The notes beneath the pieces are model-generated. The model was not told the DNA's origin, ran no database searches, and saw only the letters and a list, made by a program, of their open reading frames with translations. This document shows positions 1 through 6,213 of a stretch of 19,473 nt of DNA, one piece after another. Position numbers and translations under genes: made by a program. The DNA is from Bacillota bacterium (GTDB lineage Bacteria; Bacillota; Clostridia; Christensenellales; CAG-138). The first letter of the stretch is position 1, and each line of letters starts with the position of its first letter. The stretch covers positions 1 through 19,473 of the forward strand of contig JAEXFV010000062.1 in assembly GCA_023451115.1 (NCBI GenBank). Direction: 5' to 3'.

Positions 1-1
1 G

Positions 2-505
2 GCGGAAGGCGGGCGAGGGGAGGCAACCGGTGCCGCCTATCAGAAAATTCTTTGCCATGCTGCGGACAGTGGGCATACGGACCTTGTGGATTTGGAGCTA
101 TTGCGGTTTGGCGCTATGGGCGTAGATACACTGAAATATATTCGCCAAACAGGTGCCGCGTGTATTGGCTCCCAGCACGATTTTGCAAAAACCCCGCCCA
201 AAGAAGCCATGCTTTCTGCATTGGAACAAATGCTGGATCTGGGTGCGGATGTTGCCAAGCTGGCTGTCATGCCGCAAACACCGGAAGATGTGCTGCGCCT
301 GCTTTGCATTACCCAGCAGGCGTCAGGCTGGGGAAAAGGCCCGGTGATCACTATGGCGATGGGAAGGCTGGGAATGGTGAGCCGCATTGGCGGAGGCATA
401 TTTGGAAGCGCCGCAACCTTTGGCGCCATGGGCCAGGCCTCTGCGCCGGGGCAGCCTGATGTAGAGCAGCTGCAGAAATGCCTCGCCTTGCTATATCAGG
501 ATTGA
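2..505 (+). CDS. aroD: 3-dehydroquinate dehydratase, type I (3' part)
   Basis: Type I dehydroquinase dehydrates 3-dehydroquinate to 3-dehydroshikimate in the shikimate pathway through a Schiff base, in the cytoplasm. The reading frame is already open at base 2, so the N-terminal third lies outside the window; 167 residues are visible of a family length near 250. Family landmarks are all present: the DLVDLEL strand, the SQHDF motif with the catalytic His, the GADVAKLAVMPQ segment with the Schiff-base Lys, and the C-terminal FGSAATFG and ASAPGQ phosphate-binding loop. The ASAPGQ end is diagnostic for type I rather than type II enzymes. A strong terminator follows 19 bases after the stop, so this is the last gene of its transcript. 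The identification is from remembered family motifs, not a search. Confidence 0.95.
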   Translation, partial: AEGGRGEATGAAYQKILCHAADSGHTDLVDLELLRFGAMGVDTLKYIRQTGAACIGSQHDFAKTPPKEAMLSALEQMLDLGADVAKLAVMPQTPEDVLRLLCITQQASGWGKGPVITMAMGRLGMVSRIGGGIFGSAATFGAMGQASAPGQPDVEQLQKCLALLYQD

Positions 506-524
506 ACCACAAACCGAATTGGAA

Positions 525-554
525 ACAGCCTGGGCTTTGCCCAGGCTGTTTTTT
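525..554 (+). terminator. Rho-independent terminator of aroD
   Basis: A perfect 10-bp stem (ACAGCCTGGG at 525-534 with CCCAGGCTGT at 540-549), a 5-base loop and a run of T at 549-554. It begins 19 bases after the aroD stop and separates aroD from the two-component operon downstream. Confidence 0.93.
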
Positions 555-731
555 AGTTGTGCGGGGCCTTTTCCTGGCGTTAAAAAATACGGGCACACCA
601 GTCCTTGCGCCCGTACCTGGATGGAATATAAGAGGGTTCATTCTTCCCGTACCTGTAGAAAAACAGGAAACGGCTTATGCGATGGCGGTCACCTCCTGGT
701 ATTTTAATGCAACCAATCTAAGATGAAGTAT

Positions 732-786
732 AATACACCTTGCTTGAATACACCTTGAAATCCTGCTTTCAAGGTGTATTCAAGCA
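732..786. promoter_or_regulatory. Operator-like repeat cluster upstream of the response regulator
   Basis: TGCTTGAATACACCTTGAAA (741-760) and its exact complement (767-786) form a perfect 20-bp inverted repeat around a 6-base spacer. The core AATACACCTTG also occurs as an extra direct copy at 732-742, so there are three copies of this 11-mer: 732-742, 747-757, and 770-780 inverted. The cluster ends 8 bases before a TATAAT at 794-799. No T-run follows the repeat on either strand, so it is a poor terminator and a better DNA-binding site. OmpR-family regulators commonly bind repeated sites next to their own promoter; that this regulator binds here is inference. The rest of the 555-731 gap shows a weak GC hairpin (about 588-617) and no credible gene. 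Confidence 0.6.
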
Positions 787-793
787 TTTATGT

Positions 794-799
794 TATAAT
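794..799 (+). promoter_or_regulatory. Candidate -10 box for the two-component operon
   Basis: A consensus TATAAT lies 20 bases before the response-regulator start codon. At a spacing of 16 to 18 bases upstream there is no TTGACA-like box; that position falls inside the right arm of the inverted repeat. A good -10 with a missing -35 fits an activator-dependent promoter, which is an inference. A second TATAAT at 729-734 also lacks a convincing -35. Confidence 0.45.
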
Positions 800-819
800 A
801 AATATGAGGAGAACATGAC

Positions 820-1494
820 ATGCGGATTTTGATTGTAGAAGACGAAGTCCCTTTGGCTGAGGCATTGGCAGAGTTGCTCCAGCGCAGCATGTACGCGGTG
901 GACATTGTGCACAATGGAAGCGATGGGCTGGACTACGCCGTTACCTCTATCTATGACGGGATTGTGCTGGATATAATGCTGCCCGTAATGGATGGATTAA
1001 CCATGTTGCAAAAATTAAGGGAAAAAGGGATTTCCACTCCGGTGCTCTTGCTCACGGCAAAGTCTGAGGTGCAGGATAAAATTCTGGGTCTGGATACCGG
1101 GGCAGACGATTATCTCACCAAGCCTTTTGTGGCAGGGGAATTGATGGCCCGTATCCGGGCTATGACCCGCCGTAAGGGTGAGATGGTAGATCATGTGCTT
1201 CAGTATGGTGACCTTACGCTGAACCGGGATACCTATGAGTTGGCTTGTGAGGGGCAATCGGTAAAGCTTTCAGCAAAGGAATACCAGATAATGGAGCTGC
1301 TTTGCACCTCTCCCTGCCAGGTAATTGCCAAAGAGCGGTTTGTAGAAAAAATTTGGGGATATGATTGCACAGCAGAATATAACAGCGTAGAGGTGTATAT
1401 GTCATTTCTTCGGAAGAAAATGGCGTTACTGGGTACCGGCATCCGCATTAAAACGGCGCGAGGTCTGGGCTATTCCCTGGAGGAAGCGCAGTGA
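820..1494 (+). CDS. OmpR/PhoB-family response regulator
   Basis: Cytoplasmic DNA-binding response regulator of 224 residues, the usual length for the OmpR/PhoB group. The receiver domain covers about residues 1-115: acidic pocket E7-D8-E9, phosphoacceptor D51 in VLDIMLP, conserved T79 (LLLTA) and K101 (TKPF). The winged-helix domain covers about 125-222 and has the typical KLSAKEYQIMELL start and the RIKTARGLGYSL end. The ATG at 820 follows AGGAGA with a 7-base gap. The gene overlaps the downstream histidine kinase by 4 bases, so the two are translationally coupled partners. A 20-bp inverted repeat immediately upstream may be its own binding site. Its position before redox-type membrane genes suggests that those genes are its targets, which is inference. 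Confidence 0.95.
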   Translation: MRILIVEDEVPLAEALAELLQRSMYAVDIVHNGSDGLDYAVTSIYDGIVLDIMLPVMDGLTMLQKLREKGISTPVLLLTAKSEVQDKILGLDTGADDYLTKPFVAGELMARIRAMTRRKGEMVDHVLQYGDLTLNRDTYELACEGQSVKLSAKEYQIMELLCTSPCQVIAKERFVEKIWGYDCTAEYNSVEVYMSFLRKKMALLGTGIRIKTARGLGYSLEEAQ

Positions 1495-2756
1495 TTAAAC
1501 GGCTGAAAATCCAGTTTATCCTCATTGCCATGGTTAGCGTAAGCTTGATATTTTTACTGCTGCTATCCGTAGTCAATATTTTCATGCAAAAAAACAATGA
1601 ATTTCGCGTACATAGGCAAATGAAGCAGATTGCGCAATGCGATGGAGAAATACAGATTATCGGGGATAGAGAGAACCGGGAGAATAATAAAGCAAGCCAA
1701 CAAAAGAGTGAGGAAGCACCGGGCAGATTTCCTTTTGAGGACAGGGCAAGTTTAAATCGCTGTTTCTCCGTGCGGGTGGATCATGAGGGGAATTTACTTG
1801 CACTGATTGAGCCCGGGCCCGCTCATATTTCTGAGAAAGAAGCGATAGAGTTGGCGGCGCAGGCCCAAGGGAAAGGACAGTTCGGCTCGCTGGGGGAATA
1901 CCGCTTCTATGCCGAAGAAAAGCCTTATGGCACTATTGTAGTGTTCATGGATTACACGATTGAAAACAAGATGCTTTCTAACCTCAACCATATTTGCCTC
2001 TTAATCGGGGGAATTGGCGTTGCGGTGCTGTTTATTGTGGTTGTGGTGCTATCGCATTGGTTCGTTAAACCAGTGCAGGTCGCTTTTGAAAAACAGAGGC
2101 AGTTTATTTCAGATGCCGGCCATGAGCTAAAAACCCCTCTGACGGTAATTTCCGCCAATGCGGATGTATTGGGAAATGTATATGGCGGAAATAAATGGCT
2201 GAAATATATTCAATCCGACGTGGAGCGCATGAGCGTACTGGTGAATGAATTACTCACTTTAACCCGCATTGAGCAGCCGGAGATGCCGAAACAACATGGG
2301 GAATTTGATTTGAGCCGCGCTTTGTTGGAGGTAGTGCTGCCCTTTGAGAGCACTGTTTTTGAAGCGGGAAAACATATGGAGATGGATCTGGAAGAGAGGG
2401 TTTCCTATCATGGAGATGCATCCCAGATCAAGCGCCTTATCACCATATTGGTGGACAATGCCATAAAATATTCTGATCCTGGCGGGATGGTAAGGATATC
2501 GTTAAAAACCCATAATGCAAAACGGGTAATCCGGGTTTACAATACCGGCCCTGGGATTCCAGAAACAGAGCGGGATAAGGTTTTTGAACGGTTTTACCGA
2601 GGAGATGCCGCTCATTCCCGTGAAAAAGATGGATATGGACTGGGACTGGCCATTGCCAAATCTATTGTAGATGCCCATAAAGGGCAAATCGTGTTGGAGG
2701 GAGTGGAAGGGCAATGGGTTGCCTTCCAAGTCACCCTATCAATCTTTATAAAATGA
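1491..2756 (+). CDS. Membrane sensor histidine kinase
   Basis: Partner kinase of the preceding regulator, 421 residues, GTG start overlapping the regulator stop by 4 bases. Topology: membrane segment at about 8-30, an extracytoplasmic sensor region of about 130 residues (31-160) rich in charged residues, and a second membrane segment at about 166-189. The HisKA dimerisation domain follows directly: FISDAGHELKTPL with phosphorylated H211. The ATPase domain has the N-box (LVDNAIKYS, N323), a G1 box (NTGPGIP, with Asn where Asp is common), the F-box (FERFYRGD) and the G2 box (GYGLGLAIAK). I see no clear HAMP domain; the KPV...FEKQRQFISDA linker is typical of clostridial kinases. The signal is unknown. 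The sensor region contains two Cys (C50 and C91), which could allow redox sensing, but this is speculation. Confidence 0.93.
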   Translation: MIKRLKIQFILIAMVSVSLIFLLLLSVVNIFMQKNNEFRVHRQMKQIAQCDGEIQIIGDRENRENNKASQQKSEEAPGRFPFEDRASLNRCFSVRVDHEGNLLALIEPGPAHISEKEAIELAAQAQGKGQFGSLGEYRFYAEEKPYGTIVVFMDYTIENKMLSNLNHICLLIGGIGVAVLFIVVVVLSHWFVKPVQVAFEKQRQFISDAGHELKTPLTVISANADVLGNVYGGNKWLKYIQSDVERMSVLVNELLTLTRIEQPEMPKQHGEFDLSRALLEVVLPFESTVFEAGKHMEMDLEERVSYHGDASQIKRLITILVDNAIKYSDPGGMVRISLKTHNAKRVIRVYNTGPGIPETERDKVFERFYRGDAAHSREKDGYGLGLAIAKSIVDAHKGQIVLEGVEGQWVAFQVTLSIFIK

Positions 2757-2793
2757 AGAATTGATAAAACCAATACATTGCCATGAAGAGACA

Positions 2794-2822
2794 TTGCGCT
2801 TTCGGGCCTGTTCCTGTAGACT
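2794..2822 (+). promoter_or_regulatory. Weak candidate promoter before the CXXC peptide gene
   Basis: TTGCGC (2794-2799) and TAGACT (2817-2822) are separated by 17 bases; each box matches the consensus at four of six positions. It lies in the 140-base gap between the kinase gene and the small CXXC gene and could give the redox genes their own transcript. Read-through from the kinase gene is equally possible because no terminator is visible in this gap. Confidence 0.25.
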
Positions 2823-2896
2823 GTTAGATAACAAACTGCAGGGCCTGTGGAGCGCGATGTTTTTGCGGGCTGGGCAGACAAAGGAGGGCCTTTCTG

Positions 2897-3049
2897 TTGC
2901 AATTAAAGCCAAAGGTCAGGATGTGCCTGTTATGCTGTGGGGTTGCAGCAGCGTTGCTGCTGGTTAGTGCCGGCCTGGTGCGGGGGGACTTTGCAAAGGT
3001 AAAGCAAAAGGCTGCGGCTATTTGCCTGGAATGCGTTGGGATTGGATAA
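2897..3049 (+). CDS. Small CXXC-motif membrane peptide (CD1871A-like family)
   Basis: A 50-residue protein starting at TTG 2897. The start is chosen because a strong AAGGAGGG (2881-2888) sits 8 bases upstream; the in-frame ATG at 2921 has no good ribosome binding site. The N-terminus is basic (KPKVR), then one hydrophobic membrane segment at about residues 9-28 with a CLLCC cluster (C10, C13, C14), then VRGD and a short tail ending in ICLECVGIG, with the CXXC pair C43/C46 five residues from the end. This layout matches what I recall of the small clostridial CD1871A family of CXXC proteins, which occurs beside 4Fe-4S membrane proteins and thioredoxin-like lipoproteins, as here. The stop is 5 bases before the next start, so the genes are tightly linked. 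Likely role: a membrane thiol carrier in an electron relay (inference). It is easily missed by gene callers because of its size and TTG start. Confidence 0.82.
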   Translation: MQLKPKVRMCLLCCGVAAALLLVSAGLVRGDFAKVKQKAAAICLECVGIG

Positions 3050-3054
3050 CCATT

Positions 3055-3954
3055 ATGAAGAAGAAAAAAAGTGAAAAAGGGCAAATGCTTCGCCATATTA
3101 CCCAAATATTCAGCGCATTGTTGCTCAATTTGCATTTGCCGGGATTTGCTTCCGGCCAAATTTATACAGGGCCTTTCAAGGGCGTATGCGTGCCGGTGCT
3201 CAACTGCTATTCTTGCCCCGGCGCGTTGGGGGCTTGCCCCATAGGGGCCTTGCAATCGTCCCTATCCACGATTGGAGCCAAGGTATCCTACTATGTGCTG
3301 GGCATGCTGCTGTTGTTTGGGGTAACGTTAGGGCGCTTTTTTTGCGGCTGGATTTGTCCTTTTGGTTGGTTTCAAGAGTTGGGTTACCGGGTACCAATAA
3401 AAAAATGCAAGATACCCAGGAAGATAGACCGGCCGTTGCGCTACCTGAAGTATGGCGTTTTGTGCTTGTTGGTGATAGGATTTCCGCTGCTGCTGCGCAA
3501 TGAAGTGGGAATGAGCGCACCATATTTTTGCAAGTGGCTTTGCCCTGCAGGCGTAGTGGAAGGCGGTGTGCCGTTGGCGCTTGCCAACGCCCAGGTTCGG
3601 GAGAGTTTGGGAGGGCTCTTTTTATGGAAGTTGGCGATTGCCCTGGGGATTGCAGCCCTTTGCCTGTGGATCTACCGCCCTTTTTGTAAATACCTTTGCC
3701 CGCTGGGGGCATTTTATGGCTTGTTTTCCAGGTTTAGTTTTTATCGGTATCATGTGGACCAAAACGCCTGTGTCAGCTGCGGCCACTGCAAGGCAATATG
3801 CCCTATGGGAGTAGATCCCCAGCATCATCCCAACGACAGCGAATGTATTCGTTGCGGCGCTTGTAAACACGCCTGCCCTACTGGGGCCATTCATAGCGGC
3901 GTTTGCAGCGTCTGTAAAGAACGCGCGGCCAACCATACAGGAGGAAATGTATGA
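3055..3954 (+). CDS. Integral-membrane 4Fe-4S protein (NapH/NosR-like polyferredoxin)
   Basis: 299 residues from ATG 3055. An upstream in-frame TTG (3022) would extend it, but that stretch is inside the preceding small gene and has no ribosome binding site. The protein has several membrane segments (about 16-32, 77-95, 130-148, 187-206) mixed with Cys motifs: CYSCPGALGACP (51-62), CGWICP (97-102), CKWLCP (159-164) and CKYLCP (211-216). Two ferredoxin-type clusters follow at the C-terminus, CxxCxxCxxxCP at 239-250 and at 264-275, then an extra CxxC (284/287). NapH/NosR-type proteins pass electrons between the cytoplasm or quinones and periplasmic partners. Here the neighbours, a CXXC peptide and a thioredoxin lipoprotein, suggest delivery of reducing power to thiols outside the membrane. 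It overlaps the next gene by 4 bases. The electron donor and acceptor are unproven. Confidence 0.88.
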   Translation: MKKKKSEKGQMLRHITQIFSALLLNLHLPGFASGQIYTGPFKGVCVPVLNCYSCPGALGACPIGALQSSLSTIGAKVSYYVLGMLLLFGVTLGRFFCGWICPFGWFQELGYRVPIKKCKIPRKIDRPLRYLKYGVLCLLVIGFPLLLRNEVGMSAPYFCKWLCPAGVVEGGVPLALANAQVRESLGGLFLWKLAIALGIAALCLWIYRPFCKYLCPLGAFYGLFSRFSFYRYHVDQNACVSCGHCKAICPMGVDPQHHPNDSECIRCGACKHACPTGAIHSGVCSVCKERAANHTGGNV

Positions 3955-4649
3955 AAAAGAAAGCGATTGCCCTTGCTTTGATACTGGCGTTTGCTGCTGC
4001 CATGCTTTGTAGCTGCACGCCTGCAACGCAGCAGGATGCGGAACAAACTCCCCAAACGACGCCCGCCACGCCTGCTATAACGCCTGCTGGGGAGGATGGG
4101 CAGCAGGATCAGACCCAGCAGCAAGAAGAATCCCTTGGAAACAACGGCTTGGCGGTTCCTTCAGAAGGCCCTGGCACAGGGAAAGTGCTTTACGACTATG
4201 ACGGCATGGGACCGGATGGGGAATGGAACAACACGCTGGATTTTTGCAAGGACTATGACTTGACGGTTGTTAACTTCTGGGCTACCTGGTGCGGCCCCTG
4301 TGTGGGCGAAATGCCGGAGCTGCAAAAAGTGTATGAACGGTTTGCCCTGGAGGACAGCGAGGCAAAAGTAGGCGTGTTGGGCATTTGGATCGACACGGAA
4401 AATGCGGCAGATAAAGAAGCGGTGCTGGAGTATACCGGGGTTACCTACCCCATTTGGGAGTTGAATGCCCAGATGGGAGAAAAGGTGGATTTGCAGTATA
4501 TCCCCGCTACCATTTTCCTGGATAGGGATGGCTATTTGGTAGGGGAAGCCGTGGTGGGCGCTCATACGGAAGAAGAATGGCTGCAGGAAATTCAAAACCG
4601 TCTGGATAGCAGCAATTCCGATGACGATTGTTTTACGGGGTTTACCTGA
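3951..4649 (+). CDS. TlpA-like thioredoxin-fold lipoprotein
   Basis: 232 residues, start ATG 3951 with AGGAGG 6 bases upstream, overlapping the previous stop. The N-terminus is a lipoprotein signal (KKK, hydrophobic core, lipid-modified C22 in MLCSC), followed by a Gln/Thr/Pro-rich linker to about residue 70. The thioredoxin domain covers about 75-220: VVNFWATWCGPC with active pair C114/C117, and the cis-Pro loop YIPATIFLD (P185). TlpA/ResA-type proteins are anchored outside the membrane and reduce disulfides or apocytochromes. No cytochrome maturation genes are near; the adjacent membrane 4Fe-4S protein is the likely source of electrons. The C-terminus is acidic and carries one more Cys (C227). 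The gene is the last of the module, followed by a bidirectional terminator. Confidence 0.92.
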   Translation: MKKKAIALALILAFAAAMLCSCTPATQQDAEQTPQTTPATPAITPAGEDGQQDQTQQQEESLGNNGLAVPSEGPGTGKVLYDYDGMGPDGEWNNTLDFCKDYDLTVVNFWATWCGPCVGEMPELQKVYERFALEDSEAKVGVLGIWIDTENAADKEAVLEYTGVTYPIWELNAQMGEKVDLQYIPATIFLDRDGYLVGEAVVGAHTEEEWLQEIQNRLDSSNSDDDCFTGFT

Positions 4650-4657
4650 GGATAGTC

Positions 4658-4676
4658 ATTCCCCGGTTCGGGGAAT
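4658..4676 (+). other. Short GC hairpin after the thioredoxin gene
   Basis: ATTCCCCG (4658-4665) pairs perfectly with CGGGGAAT (4669-4676) around a 3-base loop, 9 bases after the thioredoxin stop. No T-run follows, so alone it should not terminate transcription. It may protect the 3' end of the mRNA or help the terminator at 4711-4765. Confidence 0.4.
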
Positions 4677-4710
4677 ATGGTTTGGCAGGCGCAAGCAGGT
4701 CAGGCAAATC

Positions 4711-4765
4711 AAAAGGGTTGCCAGGGAAACGCAGAAACACAGCCTTCCCCCTGGGCAACCCTTTT
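4711..4765. terminator. Bidirectional terminator between convergent genes
   Basis: AAAAGGGTTGCC (4711-4722) is the exact complement of GGCAACCCTTTT (4754-4765), and further CAGGG/CCCTG pairing extends the stem with a bulge. Each strand ends its stem with a T-run. It lies between the thioredoxin gene (plus strand) and the TIGR00300 gene (minus strand), so it can serve both transcripts. Confidence 0.85.
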
Positions 4766-4777
4766 ACATTATTCTGA

Positions 4778-5866
4778 CTATAATCCCAGCCCTTTGCTCA
4801 AGGTTACGATGAAGTCCTGCACATTGGTCACGATCCCTCTGGCGGAAAGGCTGCCCCGGTCGCTGAGCTTGTTTACGGTAAATTCGGAAATATCTACACA
4901 GTAGAAGTAGATTTGGCGTACCGTGCCGTCTGGCAGTACCCGGTAAGAGGGTGTCATGTTGCCGGTTGCAATGGTGTGCAGGGTAGTGGCCATACAAATT
5001 ACTGTGGTGGCTTGGCGGATTTCGTTGCGCATGGCGTCCTGCGCAGCATATACGTCACCCATTACAGGCGGGAGCGGGCCGTCGTCCCGAATAGAGCCTG
5101 CCAGCACATAGGGCACGCCGTGCTTTTCACAGTGATATATGATGCCGTTGTCAATATGCTCTTTTTTAAGGAAAGCAGGGATGCTGCCATGGAAGCGCAC
5201 CCGGTTGATGGTGTCCAGATGATGGTAATGGCCGTTGGGGTGGCTTTCCTGGGTATAAATGTTTTGCCCCAGAGCGGTTTTTAAGTAGGCGGCCTCCAGG
5301 TCATGGGTGGCCAACGCGTTTCCTGCCAAAATGGCATGGACGTAACCATGGTCCACCAGCTTGGAAAAAGCGTCTCTGGCATCTTTATCAAAGGCAAACG
5401 CAGGCCCCATCACCCAAACAATTTTTCCATGCTCCCGCTCATAATGCAATAGCTCATACAGCTCGTCGTAATCCCGGGAGAAGGCGGTTTCCCGGGAGCG
5501 CCCCTGCCGAAAAGCGAACACATCCCGCTCGCATTGCGCTTCATGGAACCCATTGGGGTATACAAAAATCCCCTCTTCACAATGCTCTGTGCGTCCAACG
5601 ATTACCATGTCGCCTTGCTTCAACAGGCGAAACTCCCGTACGGCAATTCTGCCCTGCTCCAGAACCGCCACGCAATCCATTCGGCTTTCTTCCGCCAGCA
5701 ACCATTTTCCCCGAATTTTAAAATATTCCGGAAAAATGCTCATGGCGTGATATCCTTCCGGCGCCACGCCGTCAAAAGGCGCAGGGGAAAGCAGGGCGTT
5801 AGGGGCGTTTACAAATGGCGCTTGGGAAAAATCCGGGGGTGTATAGGGCTTTAGGTTGAAATGCAT
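4778..5866 (-). CDS. TIGR00300 / LOR-SDH family protein (ornithine cyclodeaminase-like)
   Basis: 362 residues. The start ATG at 5866 follows AAAGGAGG by 5 bases; a longer reading frame back to 5908 exists but lacks such a site and looks spurious. I recognise the TIGR00300 family, also called the LOR/SDH-type conserved domain, from the GVAPEGYHAMSIFPEY, SRMDCVAVLEQG and YPNGF segments and the ATTVICMATTLHTIATGN region. In cyanobacteria this domain forms the C-terminal part of the arginine-to-proline enzyme AgrE/ArgZ, where it converts ornithine to proline with release of ammonia. Archaeal single-domain members have been reported as NAD-dependent ornithine cyclodeaminases. This protein is the single-domain form, with no arginine dihydrolase part and no amino-acid genes nearby, so the substrate is not certain. 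A structured leader precedes it (see 5867-6077). Confidence 0.78.
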   Translation of the reverse strand: MHFNLKPYTPPDFSQAPFVNAPNALLSPAPFDGVAPEGYHAMSIFPEYFKIRGKWLLAEESRMDCVAVLEQGRIAVREFRLLKQGDMVIVGRTEHCEEGIFVYPNGFHEAQCERDVFAFRQGRSRETAFSRDYDELYELLHYEREHGKIVWVMGPAFAFDKDARDAFSKLVDHGYVHAILAGNALATHDLEAAYLKTALGQNIYTQESHPNGHYHHLDTINRVRFHGSIPAFLKKEHIDNGIIYHCEKHGVPYVLAGSIRDDGPLPPVMGDVYAAQDAMRNEIRQATTVICMATTLHTIATGNMTPSYRVLPDGTVRQIYFYCVDISEFTVNKLSDRGSLSARGIVTNVQDFIVTLSKGLGL

Positions 5867-6077
5867 ATAGGCCTCCTTTTGTTGACTGCAAAAAAATAGC
5901 CAAATCACCGCCTTCTACAATATGCAGCGGAGATTTGAACACATATCCCCAGAAATAAAAGGGGGTAGGGGATATCGCAAAGGCGTAGCGTCTTAACGTT
6001 TCGCTTTGACCGCCTTTGCTTCTTTCATCCGGTGATAAAGAATGTGCCACATATCAAAATTTTGCTTTGATACATTA
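5867..6077 (-). ncRNA. Structured 5' leader, possible riboswitch or attenuator
   Basis: The predicted transcript start (about 6076) leaves a leader of about 210 bases before the TIGR00300 start codon. Read on the minus strand it can fold in order into: a TATCAAA/TTTGATA hairpin (plus coordinates 6052-6072); a 9-bp perfect stem GCAAAGGCG/CGCCTTTGC (5977-5985 with 6011-6019) that holds an inner AGCG/CGCT stem; an 8-bp perfect stem ATATCCCC/GGGGATAT (5943-5950 with 5968-5975); and a final hairpin with a T-run at 5890-5936. The segment ATCACCG near the 5' side (plus 6030-6036) is complementary to CGGTGAT in the 3' arm of that last hairpin (plus 5904-5910), giving a possible alternative pairing. 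I could not match it to a riboswitch or T-box class. No protein gene is seen in this gap. Confidence 0.5.
5890..5936 (-). terminator. Terminator-like hairpin in the leader (possible attenuator)
   Basis: On the minus strand AAATCTCCGC pairs with GCGGTGATTT (one T-T mismatch, loop about 15 bases), followed by GGCTA and seven T. It ends about 24 bases before the start codon of the TIGR00300 gene and just before its ribosome binding site, where it would stop the gene's own transcript unless relieved. Confidence 0.55.
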
Positions 6078-6082
6078 CTATC

Positions 6083-6111
6083 ATTATATGAATTACCCGT
6101 TGGGATTGCAA
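6083..6111 (-). promoter_or_regulatory. Promoter of the TIGR00300 gene
   Basis: On the minus strand TTGCAA (6111-6106) and a consensus TATAAT (6088-6083) are separated by exactly 17 bases. It lies between the terminator of the upstream aldo/keto reductase gene and the structured leader, so it should begin a separate transcript at about 6076. Confidence 0.65.
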
Positions 6112-6154
6112 GGCGATAGCGGCAAAAAGCCTTGGAAGGTAAATTTTGCATTCA

Positions 6155-6194
6155 GAAAAACAAAAAAGCCCGCCTTTCTTTTCAGGCGGGGCTT
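6155..6194 (-). terminator. Terminator of the aldo/keto reductase gene
   Basis: Read on the minus strand, AAGCC-C-CGCCT (6194-6184) pairs with AGGCGGGCTT (6175-6166) with one bulged base, followed by TTTTTTGTTTTT. It begins 20 bases after the stop of the reductase gene. Confidence 0.9.
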
Positions 6195-6213
6195 GTGAGA
6201 ATGGGCGCGATTA

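Noticed and set aside
689..697. Perfect AGGAGGTGA on the minus strand upstream of the two-component operon
   Set aside because: No ATG, GTG or TTG follows at a useful distance with an open frame; the nearest in-frame codons stop after a few residues.
741..786. The 20-bp inverted repeat as a transcription terminator
   Set aside because: No T-run follows on either strand, and aroD already has a strong terminator at 525-554; an operator is more likely.
3022..3054. TTG start at 3022 that would lengthen the 4Fe-4S protein by 11 residues
   Set aside because: It lies within the small CXXC gene and has no ribosome binding site; ATG 3055 follows that gene's stop by 5 bases and gives the normal basic start before the first membrane segment.
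2824..3255. 143-codon open frame on the minus strand over the CXXC and 4Fe-4S genes
   Set aside because: It is opposite to two well-supported genes and has no recognisable domain.
5867..5908. Longer N-terminus for the TIGR00300 protein (start at 5908)
   Set aside because: This stretch is part of the leader with the T-run and the SD; ATG 5866 lies 5 bases after AAAGGAGG.
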